Assembly (NCBI RefSeq): GCF_963677725.1
Contig: NZ_OY782507.1
Coordinates: 3,842,501-3,906,500, forward strand
Length of the DNA stretch: 64,000 nt
Source: an uncultured Cohaesibacter sp.
GTDB lineage: Bacteria; Pseudomonadota; Alphaproteobacteria; Rhizobiales; Cohaesibacteraceae
Direction: 5' to 3'
Shown here: in pieces, positions 18,764 to 28,041 of the stretch
Numbering within the stretch: the stretch's first letter is position 1
Layout of the letters: each line of letters opens with the position of its first letter
Notes under the pieces: model-generated
What the model was told of the DNA's origin: nothing
What the model saw: only the letters and a program-made list of their open reading frames with translations
Databases searched by the model: none
Translations under genes and position numbers: made by a program

Positions 18764-19486
18764 CTACCATTCGATCTGGTCTGGGGTGAGTTTGGTTCCG
18801 TTGGTCACCACTTCGCGGATTTGACCATCGGCGAAATGGACGACCCTGTCGGCCATGGCTGCGGTGTTGGCGGCATGGGTGACAATCAACAAAGTCGCGC
18901 CAAGCCGCTCATTGACATCGCGTAGCACTTCCAGCACCACTCGGCCAGTTGTGCTGTCAAGCGCGCCAGTCGGCTCGTCGCAGAACAGGACGTTTGGATT
19001 CTTGGCGATAGCGCGGGCAATGGCAACGCGCTGTTGCTCGCCACCGGACATTTGGGCGGGGAAATGATGGGCGCGCTCGGACAGGCCAACGAGCGCCAGA
19101 GCTTCCTCCGGCTCCATCGGGTCCTGGGCAATCTCGGTGACCAGCTGGACATTTTCGTAAGCGGTCAAGCTTGGCATCAGATTGTAGAATTGGAAGACAA
19201 AGCCCACATGGTCGCGGCGGTAGAGGGTGAGCCGGTCGTCGGACAGCTCGGTGAGGTCAAGATCCTGAAACAGCACTTTGCCATCGGTGGCGCGATCAAG
19301 CCCGCCGATAATGTTGAGCAAGGTGGATTTACCACTGCCCGACGCGCCCAGCAGAACGACCATTTCACCATTGGGAATTTCGAGGTCGACCCCTCGTAAC
19401 GCGTGAACAGCTGCGTTGCCTTCGCCATAGACCTTTGTCAGGCCTGTTGTCTTGAAGGCCCATGAAGGGGGCTTGCTGCTCGACAT
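18764..19486 (-). CDS. ABC transporter ATPase, efflux module 2
   Basis: About 240 residues: Walker [11 protein letters not shown]-loop [12 protein letters not shown], signature [14 protein letters not shown], Walker [14 protein letters not shown]-loop TH. The MacB/LolD subfamily is indicated by these motifs and by the FtsX permease next door. An upstream GTG (19504) would add six residues. It begins 84 bases after the YbhS-like gene on the same strand, with no obvious terminator between, so both modules may share one transcript. Confidence 0.92.
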   Translation of the reverse strand: MSSSKPPSWAFKTTGLTKVYGEGNAAVHALRGVDLEIPNGEMVVLLGASGSGKSTLLNIIGGLDRATDGKVLFQDLDLTELSDDRLTLYRRDHVGFVFQFYNLMPSLTAYENVQLVTEIAQDPMEPEEALALVGLSERAHHFPAQMSGGEQQRVAIARAIAKNPNVLFCDEPTGALDSTTGRVVLEVLRDVNERLGATLLIVTHAANTAAMADRVVHFADGQIREVVTNGTKLTPDQIEW

Positions 19487-19570
19487 GTCCTTGTTCTTTC
19501 GCACAATGGAAACCGCACCAGCGACGGGCTGACTATAAGCGCGTTCGGGGGCGACTTCCAGTGGTAATGA

Positions 19571-20695
19571 TCAGTCGAGCGTCTTGCGGAAGCGCAGAAG
19601 CGCGATGGCCGCAAGGAGCAGAGTGAAGATCAAAAGAGCAATCAAGGGTGCGCGCATGGCATGAATATCGGCCCCTTTGAGCATGATGCCACGCACCAGA
19701 CGCAGGAAGTGGGTCAACGGGAAAATCTCGCCAATCACCTGCGCCCATCCCGGCATGCCCTTGAAGGGGAACATGAAGCCGGACAAAAGCAATGATGGCA
19801 GAAAGAAGAAAAAGCTCATTTGCATGGCCTGCATCTGACTGCCCGCGACAGTGGAGATGGCATAGCCGATCAGCACGAGCGAAAAAATGAAAATGAAGAC
19901 GCCGAGCAAAAGCAGCCAGAGCGAGCCGACAAAGGGAACGCTGAAGAGGGTCTTGGCGGCGACCAGCACGACAATCACCTGCACTGCGCCGACGGCCAGA
20001 TAAGGCAGGATCTTGCCAAGCATGATTTCGAACGGAGTGGCGGGCATGGCAAGGAGATTTTCCATCGTGCCGCGTTCAACTTCGCGGGTCAGCGCCATCG
20101 ACGTCATCATCACCATGATCAGCTGGAGAATCACCCCGAGCAGTCCCGGTACGATGTTATATTGGGTAATGCCTTCGGGATTATAGAGGCGATGGACGAC
20201 GATATCGATGGCGGGGCCTTGCGGCTCAATGTTGCCCAATTCACGCTGGAACGCCTGTTTGGCTACCGTTGTCAGGGTGGAGACTGCACCGGAGGAAGCC
20301 GCCGGGTCGGTGGCGTCCGCCTCGATCAGGATTTGCGGGTGGTCGCCCTTCAGTACCCGTTTGGAGAAATCGGATGGAATGGTGACAATGAAGGAAACGC
20401 GCCCCTCTTCCATCAGGCGGTTGGCTTCCAGGTGCGAGCTGACCACATGGTCGAAGCGATAATAGTCGGTGATTTCGAGCGCCGAGACCATGGCGCGGGT
20501 GAACTGATCCTGCGAGGTGGTGACAAGCGCTGCGGGCAATTGCTTGGGGTCGGTGTTGATGGCAAAGCCGAACAGGGCGAGCTGGATGAGCGGGATGCCG
20601 ATCATCATCGCAAAGGTGATGCGGTCTCGCATCATTTGCGTGACTTCCTTGGCGAGCAGGGCATAAAGGCGCGAGAAGGACAAATACTGGTTCAT
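19571..20695 (-). CDS. ABC-2 type permease (YbhS/YhhJ-like)
   Basis: 374 residues: one N-terminal helix (about 24-45), an extracytoplasmic domain, then five helices from residue 178 to the end. It carries the ABC-2 signature REVERGTMENLLAMPATPFE just after helix 2. Forms the channel of a drug-type exporter with the YbhF-like ATPase, whose stop it overlaps by four bases. E. coli has two such permeases (YbhS and YbhR) where here only one is present, so it probably homodimerises. Confidence 0.92.
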   Translation of the reverse strand: MNQYLSFSRLYALLAKEVTQMMRDRITFAMMIGIPLIQLALFGFAINTDPKQLPAALVTTSQDQFTRAMVSALEITDYYRFDHVVSSHLEANRLMEEGRVSFIVTIPSDFSKRVLKGDHPQILIEADATDPAASSGAVSTLTTVAKQAFQRELGNIEPQGPAIDIVVHRLYNPEGITQYNIVPGLLGVILQLIMVMMTSMALTREVERGTMENLLAMPATPFEIMLGKILPYLAVGAVQVIVVLVAAKTLFSVPFVGSLWLLLLGVFIFIFSLVLIGYAISTVAGSQMQAMQMSFFFFLPSLLLSGFMFPFKGMPGWAQVIGEIFPLTHFLRLVRGIMLKGADIHAMRAPLIALLIFTLLLAAIALLRFRKTLD

Positions 20696-21648
20696 GACGG
20701 CTCTCCGGCTGGTGTCATGGCCGAAGGGGCGGGGCCCATATTGTCGGTTGACTGGCTCATATACTGGATGAAGACATCTTCCAGCGTCGTCTCTCCGGCT
20801 GCTGCCTGAATATCAAACTGGCTGGCGGTTTGACGGACGATCTGTTCGAGCTTGGCTTTGTCCTTGCCGACCACATGAAGCGAATTGCCAAAGGGGGCAA
20901 CCTGATCGACACCGTCTATCTGTTGCAGGGACTTGGCGGCCATCAGGGCATTCTTGCCCGACAGGATGAAGGTGTGCAGACCTGCTTGGGCCACGACTTC
21001 TTGTACGGTGCCGGAGGTGAGCAGGGAACCATAGGCGATGTAATTGATCCGGTGGCAGCGTTCGGCCTCGTCCATATAGTGGGTGGAGACCATCACCGTC
21101 ATGCCATCGGCGGCAAGGGCGTGGATTTCATCCCAGAATTCCCGCCGGGCCTTTGGGTCGACACCTGCTGTGGGTTCGTCCAGCAGCAGGAGCTTTGGCT
21201 TGTGCATGATGCAGGCGGCGAGCGCGAGGCGCTGCTTCCAGCCGCCCGACAACAGACCCGCCAATTGATGCTTGCGCGAGGTGAGGCCGAGATTTTCCAA
21301 TGTGTCGCGCACATGATCGCGGGCCGGACTGAGGCCATAGAGCCGTGCCACAAAATAGAGATTTTCCTCGATTGTCAGATCGGTATAGAAGGAGAATTTC
21401 TGCGTCATATAGCCGACCTGCCGTTTGATTTTCAGCTGATCGTCGTGCAAGTCAAAGCCAAGCACCGTGCCTTCGCCCGAGTCGGGGGTGAGCAGGCCGC
21501 ACATCACGCGGATGGTGGTCGTTTTGCCTGAGCCATTGGGTCCGAGAAAGCCGGAAATTTCTCCCTTCTCGACCGTTAGCGAAACATTGTTGACCACGGT
21601 CTTATCGCCAAAACGCTTGACGAGATTGCGGACATCGATGGCTTTCAT
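20692..21648 (-). CDS. ABC transporter ATPase (YbhF-like)
   Basis: 318 residues: Walker A GPNGSGKTTT, signature LLSGGWKQRLALAAC, Walker [15 protein letters not shown]-loop STHYMDEAERC, plus a DUF4162-like C-terminal extension. Starts at 21648 after GAGGAAAC. E. coli YbhF is a duplicated ATPase, so this single-domain form is shorter. It is preceded by the YbhG-like adaptor 10 bases away and overlaps the permease gene. Confidence 0.93.
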   Translation of the reverse strand: MKAIDVRNLVKRFGDKTVVNNVSLTVEKGEISGFLGPNGSGKTTTIRVMCGLLTPDSGEGTVLGFDLHDDQLKIKRQVGYMTQKFSFYTDLTIEENLYFVARLYGLSPARDHVRDTLENLGLTSRKHQLAGLLSGGWKQRLALAACIMHKPKLLLLDEPTAGVDPKARREFWDEIHALAADGMTVMVSTHYMDEAERCHRINYIAYGSLLTSGTVQEVVAQAGLHTFILSGKNALMAAKSLQQIDGVDQVAPFGNSLHVVGKDKAKLEQIVRQTASQFDIQAAAGETTLEDVFIQYMSQSTDNMGPAPSAMTPAGEPS

Positions 21649-21658
21649 GCCTGTTTCC

Positions 21659-22618
21659 TCATTTCGCCGGTGCTTGGGATGGTGTGAGCCGAACGGAGAC
21701 GATTTGACCCGGTTTGAGACTGGACCCCTCGGCGGGGAGCGCTTCGATCTGGTAGACAAGCTTTTGGCGGTTCTCAAGGGAATAGATGACCGGCGGCGTG
21801 AATTCCGGGCCGTCCGAAATGTAGTTGACGATGGCCGTGTTGGGACTTCTGCATCCGTCGCATTCGACATTAAGTTGACTGCCAACCTTGATGGAAGAGA
21901 GAGCGTCTTCGGGCAGATAGAGGCGCAGTTTGGTGCCATTGTCGGGCAGCAGCGAAAGGATCGGGGCCTGCGGGCCTGCAACTTCCCCAAGATCGCGGAT
22001 GATGTCGACGATGATGCCGGTCTGGCTGGCTTTTAACGTGCGTTTGCGCAGACGCCATTGGGCCTTTTCCAGAGCGGCCTGTGCTTGTTTGACACTGGCT
22101 TTGGCAGCGTCGATGTCATCCTTGCGGGCTGGCAGTTTGGTATAGGCGAGATTGGCTTTCAGCTCCTCAACCTTGGCTCTGGCGACATCATAGGATGTTT
22201 GGGCCTGATCAAAGCGGCTTTTTGAAACGGTGCCTTTTTCCATCAGTTTTTGCTGGCGTTCCATGTCGCGCTTGGCTTCTTCGGCACTGAACTGGGCCGC
22301 AGCGATGGAGGCTTGCAAGGTGGCGATCTTTTCCGGTCGCGCGCCTCTGTTCAGGTTGGCCAGTTTGCTGCGGGCTTGCGCGATGGTGGCTTCGGCTTCC
22401 GCAACGGCGATTTCCGCGTCGCGGCGTTCAAGTATTGCCAAAGGCTGGTCGTAGGCCACGCGGTCGCCGCGCTTTACCGGAATGGCGGCGATCTGGGCGG
22501 TCTCTATGGGAGCGATCAGCACATAGTCCCCCTCGACATAGCCGGTGGCCAAAGGTTCGGGAGGCAGGCAGGCGTTAAACAACAGACTGAGAAAGGGGAT
22601 GGAGCAGAGAAAGGTCAT
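21659..22618 (-). CDS. HlyD-type adaptor lipoprotein (YbhG-like)
   Basis: 319 residues. The N terminus ends in a lipobox-like LFNAC (Cys17), so it is probably lipid-anchored on the inner membrane. A barrel-sandwich half (IPVKRGDRV) and a long coiled hairpin (residues 70-190) follow, then the second half with SQTGIIVDII. Overlaps the regulator gene by ATGA. In E. coli the same order (regulator, YbhG, YbhF, YbhS) exports cationic drugs and chloramphenicol-like compounds. Confidence 0.9.
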   Translation of the reverse strand: MTFLCSIPFLSLLFNACLPPEPLATGYVEGDYVLIAPIETAQIAAIPVKRGDRVAYDQPLAILERRDAEIAVAEAEATIAQARSKLANLNRGARPEKIATLQASIAAAQFSAEEAKRDMERQQKLMEKGTVSKSRFDQAQTSYDVARAKVEELKANLAYTKLPARKDDIDAAKASVKQAQAALEKAQWRLRKRTLKASQTGIIVDIIRDLGEVAGPQAPILSLLPDNGTKLRLYLPEDALSSIKVGSQLNVECDGCRSPNTAIVNYISDGPEFTPPVIYSLENRQKLVYQIEALPAEGSSLKPGQIVSVRLTPSQAPAK

Positions 22619-23268
22619 GATGCGTTCCTGTGCGCGGCGATGAGGGCACGAATGTTGATTTGCAAAACAGACAAGATCGCAAGGGTTTCCTCGCGGCTAT
22701 AGCCCTGCCACTTCATGTGGCGGGCGACGATTGGCTGAGCGATGCGGAAATAGGCAATTTGCGAAATGATCGAGAAGAGGGTGATGCGGGTCTCTTCCAG
22801 TTCGGCGACATGCGGCTCGGCACCAATGGCTTCGACCCAGTGGCCCAGCAGAAATTCGAACAGGGGGCGGAACAGATTTTGGTAGATATGATCGAAAACG
22901 TCGCTTCTCTCATGGGCTTCGCGGAAGAGAAACCGGATCATCGGTTCAGCCTCTTTCAGACTGAGCAGAGTGTATGCCTGCCTGAGAAACATTGCTTCGA
23001 AAGTGGTCTCTGCCGATTGGACAAGATCGGGCAGATCTTGTTGGCTCTGGGTCTGCCGAAGGGCGGTCATATGGTCGATGATGATGTCGGCGCAGGCCAT
23101 TTTCAGGCCCGCCTTGCTGCCAAAATGATAAGGGATCGAGGCGACATTGGTATCCGCAGCGGCGGCGATTTCGCGAGTTGAGGTCGCCGCGAAGCCCTTT
23201 TCGCCAAACAGCCGGAAGGCCGCCCTGATGAGGGCCTGTCTGGTATTGATGGATCGTTCCTGTGCCAT
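22615..23268 (-). CDS. TetR-family regulator (CecR-like)
   Basis: 217 residues with an N-terminal TetR helix-turn-helix (FAATSTREIAAAADTNVASIPYHFGS) and a CecR/YbiH-type C-terminal ligand domain. First gene of the efflux operon and coupled by ATGA to the adaptor. It is likely a repressor of its own operon, acting at the 28-bp palindrome that lies 51 bases upstream of its start. The gene symbol is not asserted because orthology has not been tested. Confidence 0.88.
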   Translation of the reverse strand: MAQERSINTRQALIRAAFRLFGEKGFAATSTREIAAAADTNVASIPYHFGSKAGLKMACADIIIDHMTALRQTQSQQDLPDLVQSAETTFEAMFLRQAYTLLSLKEAEPMIRFLFREAHERSDVFDHIYQNLFRPLFEFLLGHWVEAIGAEPHVAELEETRITLFSIISQIAYFRIAQPIVARHMKWQGYSREETLAILSVLQINIRALIAAHRNAS

Positions 23269-23318
23269 ATCAGATGCTCTTTGGTGGGGTATTTGAAGAT
23301 CAGAATAGTCTTGATTGA

Positions 23319-23346
23319 AAAATTAATCAATCGATTGATTAATTTT
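23319..23346. promoter_or_regulatory. Perfect 28-bp palindrome, likely TetR operator
   Basis: Left arm AAAATTAATCAATC and right arm GATTGATTAATTTT are exact reverse complements with no spacer. It lies between the regulator gene and the divergent uracil-DNA glycosylase gene. Length and symmetry fit binding by one or two TetR dimers. Confidence 0.75.
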
Positions 23347-23454
23347 ATGCTGTGGCCTCGTCAATCACGTGTTTGCGATCTGAGAGCCTGTTGTTCGGAT
23401 CGGTTGTTTATGAGCCGAGTGTTGTTTATTGAAGGGCAAGAGGATCGCGTATCA

Positions 23455-24183
23455 ATGTTGGAGAGACTGATGGTGACTTTGCTGGATGAATTGCGCGCAT
23501 GTGGGGATTGGAATGACGCTTTGCGCGGCCAGCATGAGCGCCTCCAATCCTTGGAAGCGTGGCTTAACGGCGAAGAAAGACAATATCAGATTTTGCCGCA
23601 GCGGGGACTTCGCCTCAATGCCTTGAAGCAGACGCCGCTTGAACAGGTGCGGGTGGTGATTACCGGCCAAGACCCCTATCCGGGGCTGGAAGGGGATGTT
23701 CCCCACGCCATGGGGCTGTCTTTTTCTGTGCCTCGTGGCGTCAAGCCACCACGGTCCCTCAACAATATCTATAAAGAGCTGGCAGAGGATTGTGGCTTGA
23801 TGCCGCCCTCCCATGGTGATTTGAGCGGCTGGGCGCAGCAGGGGGTGTTGATGCTCAACAGTTGTCTTACCTTGCGCCAGGGAGAGCCTGCATCTCATGC
23901 CAAGAAGGGCTGGGAGGCGTTCACCGCCGCAGTGCTGGATGTAGTCAATGCAAAAGCTGATCCGGTGGTGTTTCTGGCGTGGGGCAAGCATAGTCACAAG
24001 CTGGCCGAGCGCATTGACGATACCCGTCATCGCATAGTGCGAACGTCTCATCCAAGCCCGTTGGGGGCGCGCAAGGCAGGGGCCAATTTCAATGCCTTTC
24101 TGGGTTCTCGCTGCTTCTCCCGTGCCAATGAAATTTTAACCTCCCAAGGACGTGAAAAGGTCGACTGGCTTGCTTTGTCTTGA
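23455..24183 (+). CDS. ung: Uracil-DNA glycosylase, family 1
   Basis: Removes uracil from DNA to start base-excision repair. Motifs: water-activating ITGQDPYPG (the usual GQDPYHG with Pro at the last position), uracil-binding MLNSCLTLRQGEPASH, and the DNA-intercalation loop HPSPLGARKA. From the ATG at 23455 (AGAGG 11 bases before) it is 242 residues, close to the family length; an in-frame ATG at 23410 is an alternative. Divergent from the efflux operon. Confidence 0.93.
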   Translation: MLERLMVTLLDELRACGDWNDALRGQHERLQSLEAWLNGEERQYQILPQRGLRLNALKQTPLEQVRVVITGQDPYPGLEGDVPHAMGLSFSVPRGVKPPRSLNNIYKELAEDCGLMPPSHGDLSGWAQQGVLMLNSCLTLRQGEPASHAKKGWEAFTAAVLDVVNAKADPVVFLAWGKHSHKLAERIDDTRHRIVRTSHPSPLGARKAGANFNAFLGSRCFSRANEILTSQGREKVDWLALS

Positions 24184-24499
24184 GTCTCCATAAAGGAAAT
24201 TACCTATAAGCAAACGTGCGTTATTTACATCTTATAAGGCAATTACTGGTTATTAGTAGATGTGGGGACGCGGGATGTCGCTTTATGAGATGTGGTGAAT
24301 AGGTTTTGTTAACCACACGGCCATTTGGTGACAATCTGTCGCAATTATTCGTTAGATCTAGTCTTGATTTTACACCTTTGCGCCGCGTTTGATTAAAGGA
24401 TTAATTAGAAAAGACTCTTAGTCTGTCTTTTGGGGGTAATGTCATTCGGTTCAGGTCTGTTCAATTCTGACAGTCGGCCGAAGGCAGGATTGATATGTT
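24184..24499. other. Long leader of the PAS-GGDEF gene
   Basis: 316 bases, AT-rich, no gene. Several TTAA tetranucleotides (for example 24309-24312, 24402-24405) occur, but not at the 7-base spacing of a CtrA site. I recognise no riboswitch. Confidence 0.3.
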
Positions 24500-25417
24500 A
24501 TGAATGAGTCATTTTACAAGGACATCTTGGATTCACTCCATGACGGTATCTATTTCGTCAATCGTCGCCGTGAGGTCCTCTACTGGAACAAGGCGGCTGA
24601 GGATCTGAGTGGATATACAGCTGAGGAAATGCTTGGCAAGCGTTGTGCAGACAACACGCTAAATCATGTCGATGAGAATGGTCGCAATCTGTGTCGCAGC
24701 GGTTGCCCTCTTGCCGGCTGCATGCGCGATGGGCAATCCCGTGACGTCAATGTCTTCTTGCATCACAAGGATGGGCATCGGGTGCCAGTGAATATCCGGT
24801 CCCTGCCTATGCGGGACGAGGATGGAAAGATTGTCGGTTCTGTCGAGATCTTTTCAGACCGCAGTCACACGATGGCGATTAGTTCGGAGGTCGAGGCCCT
24901 GAGGCAGGCGACCGTGACCGACGCTTTGACCGGCATTGGCAACCGCAGGCAAGCAGACATATCTCTGAACAGTTTTGGCAATGCCTGGCGGCAGAACAAA
25001 GTACCGTTCGGCGTGCTGTATATTGATATCGACGATTTCAAGTCGGTCAATGATCGGTGGGGCCACGATGTGGGAGACCGGGTGATCAAGGCCGTTGCCA
25101 GCACCCTGATGGCTACCCTTCGGCCCACCGATGTTGCCTGTCGCTGGGGAGGCGATGAATTTGTCATCTTCCTGCCCCATACCACTGATGAGGGGATGGC
25201 GGCTGTGGGGCAGCGCTTGCTTCACTTGCTGCGTGAATCCTGGATCGATTTGAATGGTGAGACTGTGTCTTTCACCGCGTCTGTGGGCGGTGCCATTACG
25301 CGGATAGGGGATCGGGCCTCTGATGTGATGGCGCGTGCGGATGCCCAACTCTATTTGAGCAAGAAATCAGGCCGCAATTGCTTCTATTGTGAAGAAAAAC
25401 TCAGCGAGGCGTCCTAG
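24500..25417 (+). CDS. PAS-GGDEF diguanylate cyclase
   Basis: 305 residues. PAS domain 1-125, GGDEF domain 135-298. The active-site loop GGDEF (217-221) is intact, and an I-site RPTD (208-211) sits the expected five residues before it, so the enzyme should make cyclic di-GMP and be inhibited by its product. No membrane segment: soluble sensor. The PAS core holds C49, C65, C69 and C74, spaced CRSGCPLAGC, which could bind an iron-sulfur cluster or another metal (inference). No phosphodiesterase is next to it. Confidence 0.92.
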   Translation: MNESFYKDILDSLHDGIYFVNRRREVLYWNKAAEDLSGYTAEEMLGKRCADNTLNHVDENGRNLCRSGCPLAGCMRDGQSRDVNVFLHHKDGHRVPVNIRSLPMRDEDGKIVGSVEIFSDRSHTMAISSEVEALRQATVTDALTGIGNRRQADISLNSFGNAWRQNKVPFGVLYIDIDDFKSVNDRWGHDVGDRVIKAVASTLMATLRPTDVACRWGGDEFVIFLPHTTDEGMAAVGQRLLHLLRESWIDLNGETVSFTASVGGAITRIGDRASDVMARADAQLYLSKKSGRNCFYCEEKLSEAS

Positions 25418-25626
25418 CGGATTGCCTTGTGAGCCCTTCCGCTTCAACGGATTGGTGAAGTGTCAAACCTTCCTTGCAGGACCGTTTGTGCCGGGCAATG
25501 TTGCGCGCGGTGTCGATCCTTGATCATTGTCTCTTCACGAAAGGGGCAAAAGGGGATTGAATCCCGTCACGCAGCCCATTAAAACGGGGCAACTCTGATT
25601 TACCCCTTTGAAATGGTGGCGTTTGA

Positions 25627-27279
25627 ATGGCTCGACAGTTTATCTATCACATGCATGGTCTGTCCAAGACCTATAGCGGCGGCAAGAAGGTGCTGGACAA
25701 TATCCATCTCTCCTTCTATCCGGACGCCAAGATCGGCATTCTTGGCCCCAACGGGGCTGGTAAATCCACCATCCTGCGGATTATGGCCGGTCTCGACAAG
25801 GAATTTACCGGTGAAGCCTGGGCCGCAGACGGTGCCAAGATCGGCTATCTGCCACAGGAGCCGGTGCTCGATGAAAGCAAGGATGTGCTGGGCAATGTGA
25901 TGGAAGGCGTGGCCGAGAAACAGGCCATTCTGGATCGTTACAATGAGCTGATGATGAATTATTCCGACGAAACCGCGGATGAGGGCGCTCAGCTTCAGGA
26001 CATTATCGACAGTCAGAATCTCTGGGATCTGGAAAGTCAGGTCGAGATGGCAATGGATGCACTGCGCTGCCCTCCGTCCGATGCCGAAGTCTCCGTTCTG
26101 TCTGGTGGTGAGAAGCGCCGCGTGGCCTTGTGCAAGCTGCTCCTGGCCGAGCCTGACCTGCTGCTGCTTGACGAACCAACCAACCATCTGGACGCTGAGA
26201 CCGTGCATTGGCTTGAAAAGCATCTGCGGGACTTCAAGGGTGCCGTGCTGATCATTACCCATGATCGCTACTTCCTTGACAATGTTACCGGTTGGATCCT
26301 CGAGCTCGACCGTGGGTCGGGCATTCCTTACGAAGGCAATTATTCCGCCTATCTGCAATCGAAAGCCAAGCGTCTGGCACAGGAAGGCCGCGAAGAGGCT
26401 GCCCGCCAGCGTGCCCTGTCTCGCGAGCAGGAATGGATTGCCGCAAGCCCGAAAGCCCGTCAGGCCAAGTCCAAGGCGCGTATCAAGGCCTATGATGAAT
26501 TGCTCAAGCGCAACGAAGAACGTGCACCGGGCACGGCCCAGATTATCATTCCACCCGGAGAGCGTCTTGGTGATGTGGTGATTGAAGCCGAAGGCCTTAA
26601 AAAAGGCTTTGGAGATCGTCTGCTGATCGATGGTCTTGATTTCAAACTGCCGCCTGGCGGCATTGTTGGTGTGATCGGTCCGAACGGCGTCGGCAAAACT
26701 ACCCTGTTCAAGATGTTGACTGGGCAGGAGCAGCCGGACGAAGGGGCCTTGCGTCTGGGTGAGACGGTTCATTTGGGCTATGTCGATCAGTCTCGCGATG
26801 CGCTGGATGCAGACAAGACCGTCTGGGAAGAGATTTCCGGCGGGGATGACATCATCAAACTTGGCAAGCGCGAGATGAACAGCCGTGCCTATTGCTCCGC
26901 CTTCAATTTCAAGGGTGGCGATCAGCAGCAGAAAGTTGGCTCTCTATCGGGTGGTCAGCGGAACCGGGTGCATCTGGCCAAAGTTTTGAAATCGGGCGCC
27001 AATGTGCTGCTGCTCGATGAGCCGACCAACGATCTGGACACCGAAACCCTTGCTGCGCTCGAGGATGCACTTGAGGATTTCGCGGGTTGCGCTGTGGTCA
27101 TCAGCCATGATCGTATGTTCCTTGACCGTCTGGCTACGCACATGATGGCCTTTGAAGGCGACAGCCATGTGGAATGGTTTGAGGGCAACTTCGAGGATTA
27201 CGAGAAGGACAAGATCCGTCGTCTCGGCCCTGATGCCGTTAATCCAAAGCGTGTGCAGTACAAGCCTTTCTCTCGCTAA
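25627..27279 (+). CDS. ettA: EttA, ABC-F translational throttle
   Basis: 550-residue ABC-F ATPase that binds the ribosomal E site and gates entry into elongation depending on ATP. Two ATPase halves: Walker [10 protein letters not shown] and GPNGVGKTT, signatures LSGGEKRR and LSGGQRNR, Walker [13 protein letters not shown] and [11 protein letters not shown]. The linker carries EttA's toe/arm region ([17 protein letters not shown]), and there is no membrane segment. It is followed by a terminator and a convergent gene. Confidence 0.96.
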   Translation: MARQFIYHMHGLSKTYSGGKKVLDNIHLSFYPDAKIGILGPNGAGKSTILRIMAGLDKEFTGEAWAADGAKIGYLPQEPVLDESKDVLGNVMEGVAEKQAILDRYNELMMNYSDETADEGAQLQDIIDSQNLWDLESQVEMAMDALRCPPSDAEVSVLSGGEKRRVALCKLLLAEPDLLLLDEPTNHLDAETVHWLEKHLRDFKGAVLIITHDRYFLDNVTGWILELDRGSGIPYEGNYSAYLQSKAKRLAQEGREEAARQRALSREQEWIAASPKARQAKSKARIKAYDELLKRNEERAPGTAQIIIPPGERLGDVVIEAEGLKKGFGDRLLIDGLDFKLPPGGIVGVIGPNGVGKTTLFKMLTGQEQPDEGALRLGETVHLGYVDQSRDALDADKTVWEEISGGDDIIKLGKREMNSRAYCSAFNFKGGDQQQKVGSLSGGQRNRVHLAKVLKSGANVLLLDEPTNDLDTETLAALEDALEDFAGCAVVISHDRMFLDRLATHMMAFEGDSHVEWFEGNFEDYEKDKIRRLGPDAVNPKRVQYKPFSR

Positions 27280-27297
27280 GGCTCTGCAAATTTAAAA

Positions 27298-27328
27298 AAA
27301 AGCCCCGTTCTTTTGGACGGGGCTTTTT
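27298..27328. terminator. Bidirectional terminator, ettA / trmO
   Basis: AAAAGCCCCGT pairs with ACGGGGCTTTT, with A runs before and T runs after, so it can end transcription from both sides. Confidence 0.88.
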
Positions 27329-27354
27329 CTTTTATGCTTTCCAAAGTCTTTATA

Positions 27355-27849
27355 CTATGAGCGCTGCTGCCGAGCGCTGAACCAGCCGACAGTGGCGTCT
27401 GGCACGCAATCGCTGTGGGCAAAGTAAGGTTTGATGTCGAGCAGAGGTGTGCCATTGACGCAATCGATATGGCGGATTTTCAGTCCATCAGGCAGCACTG
27501 TGATCAGTTCGACCGTTGACATGGCAATCGGGTTGGGGCGATGCGGCGAGCGCAAGGCAAAGGTGCCATGGCTGCGTGTGTCAAATCTCGGTGCTTGTTC
27601 GATCAATGTCCGCATGGCCTGATCCATCCAGTATAAGACAATGAGATGACTGCATGTTTCCACAGACTTGAGGCCGGGTAGATAGTCGGGCTTCAGGCGC
27701 AGAAAGGCCTCATCCTCGCTGTTTGCTCCGCTGCGGGGGCAGTCTTTTGGGGTTTCATAGGGTGTTTCGACATGGCCAATGAAGGTCAACCAGGCATCCT
27801 TGGTTTGGCAGGCCTTGTCGATTTCCTTTTCTCCGGGACGCTTGGGCAT
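27355..27849 (-). CDS. trmO: tRNA m6t6A37 methyltransferase TrmO
   Basis: 164-residue TrmO/TsaA (YaeB) family protein that uses S-adenosylmethionine to methylate t6A37 in threonine tRNAs. The family strip reads IGHVETPY near residue 24, HLIVLYWMDQA, SHGTFALRSPHRPNPIA, and LLDIKPYF near the C terminus, which is complete. The GTFALRSPHRPNPI segment is the strongest mark. Stands alone. Confidence 0.9.
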   Translation of the reverse strand: MPKRPGEKEIDKACQTKDAWLTFIGHVETPYETPKDCPRSGANSEDEAFLRLKPDYLPGLKSVETCSHLIVLYWMDQAMRTLIEQAPRFDTRSHGTFALRSPHRPNPIAMSTVELITVLPDGLKIRHIDCVNGTPLLDIKPYFAHSDCVPDATVGWFSARQQRS

Positions 27850-28041
27850 GTTGTTTCCTCATTTCTTTTTATGGCCAAATCGATTTGATTTGAATTTTAG
27901 CCAAATTTGATTCTATTTTTCAATGCTTTAACCTAAATTTCCTGTGCGGCGTTTAGTCGTTTATATAATTGGATCTGGTAGTTTGGACACCGAACAAGTC
28001 AGTTTCCCGCCGAGACGGGCTGTTAGAAATGGGAAGAGACA

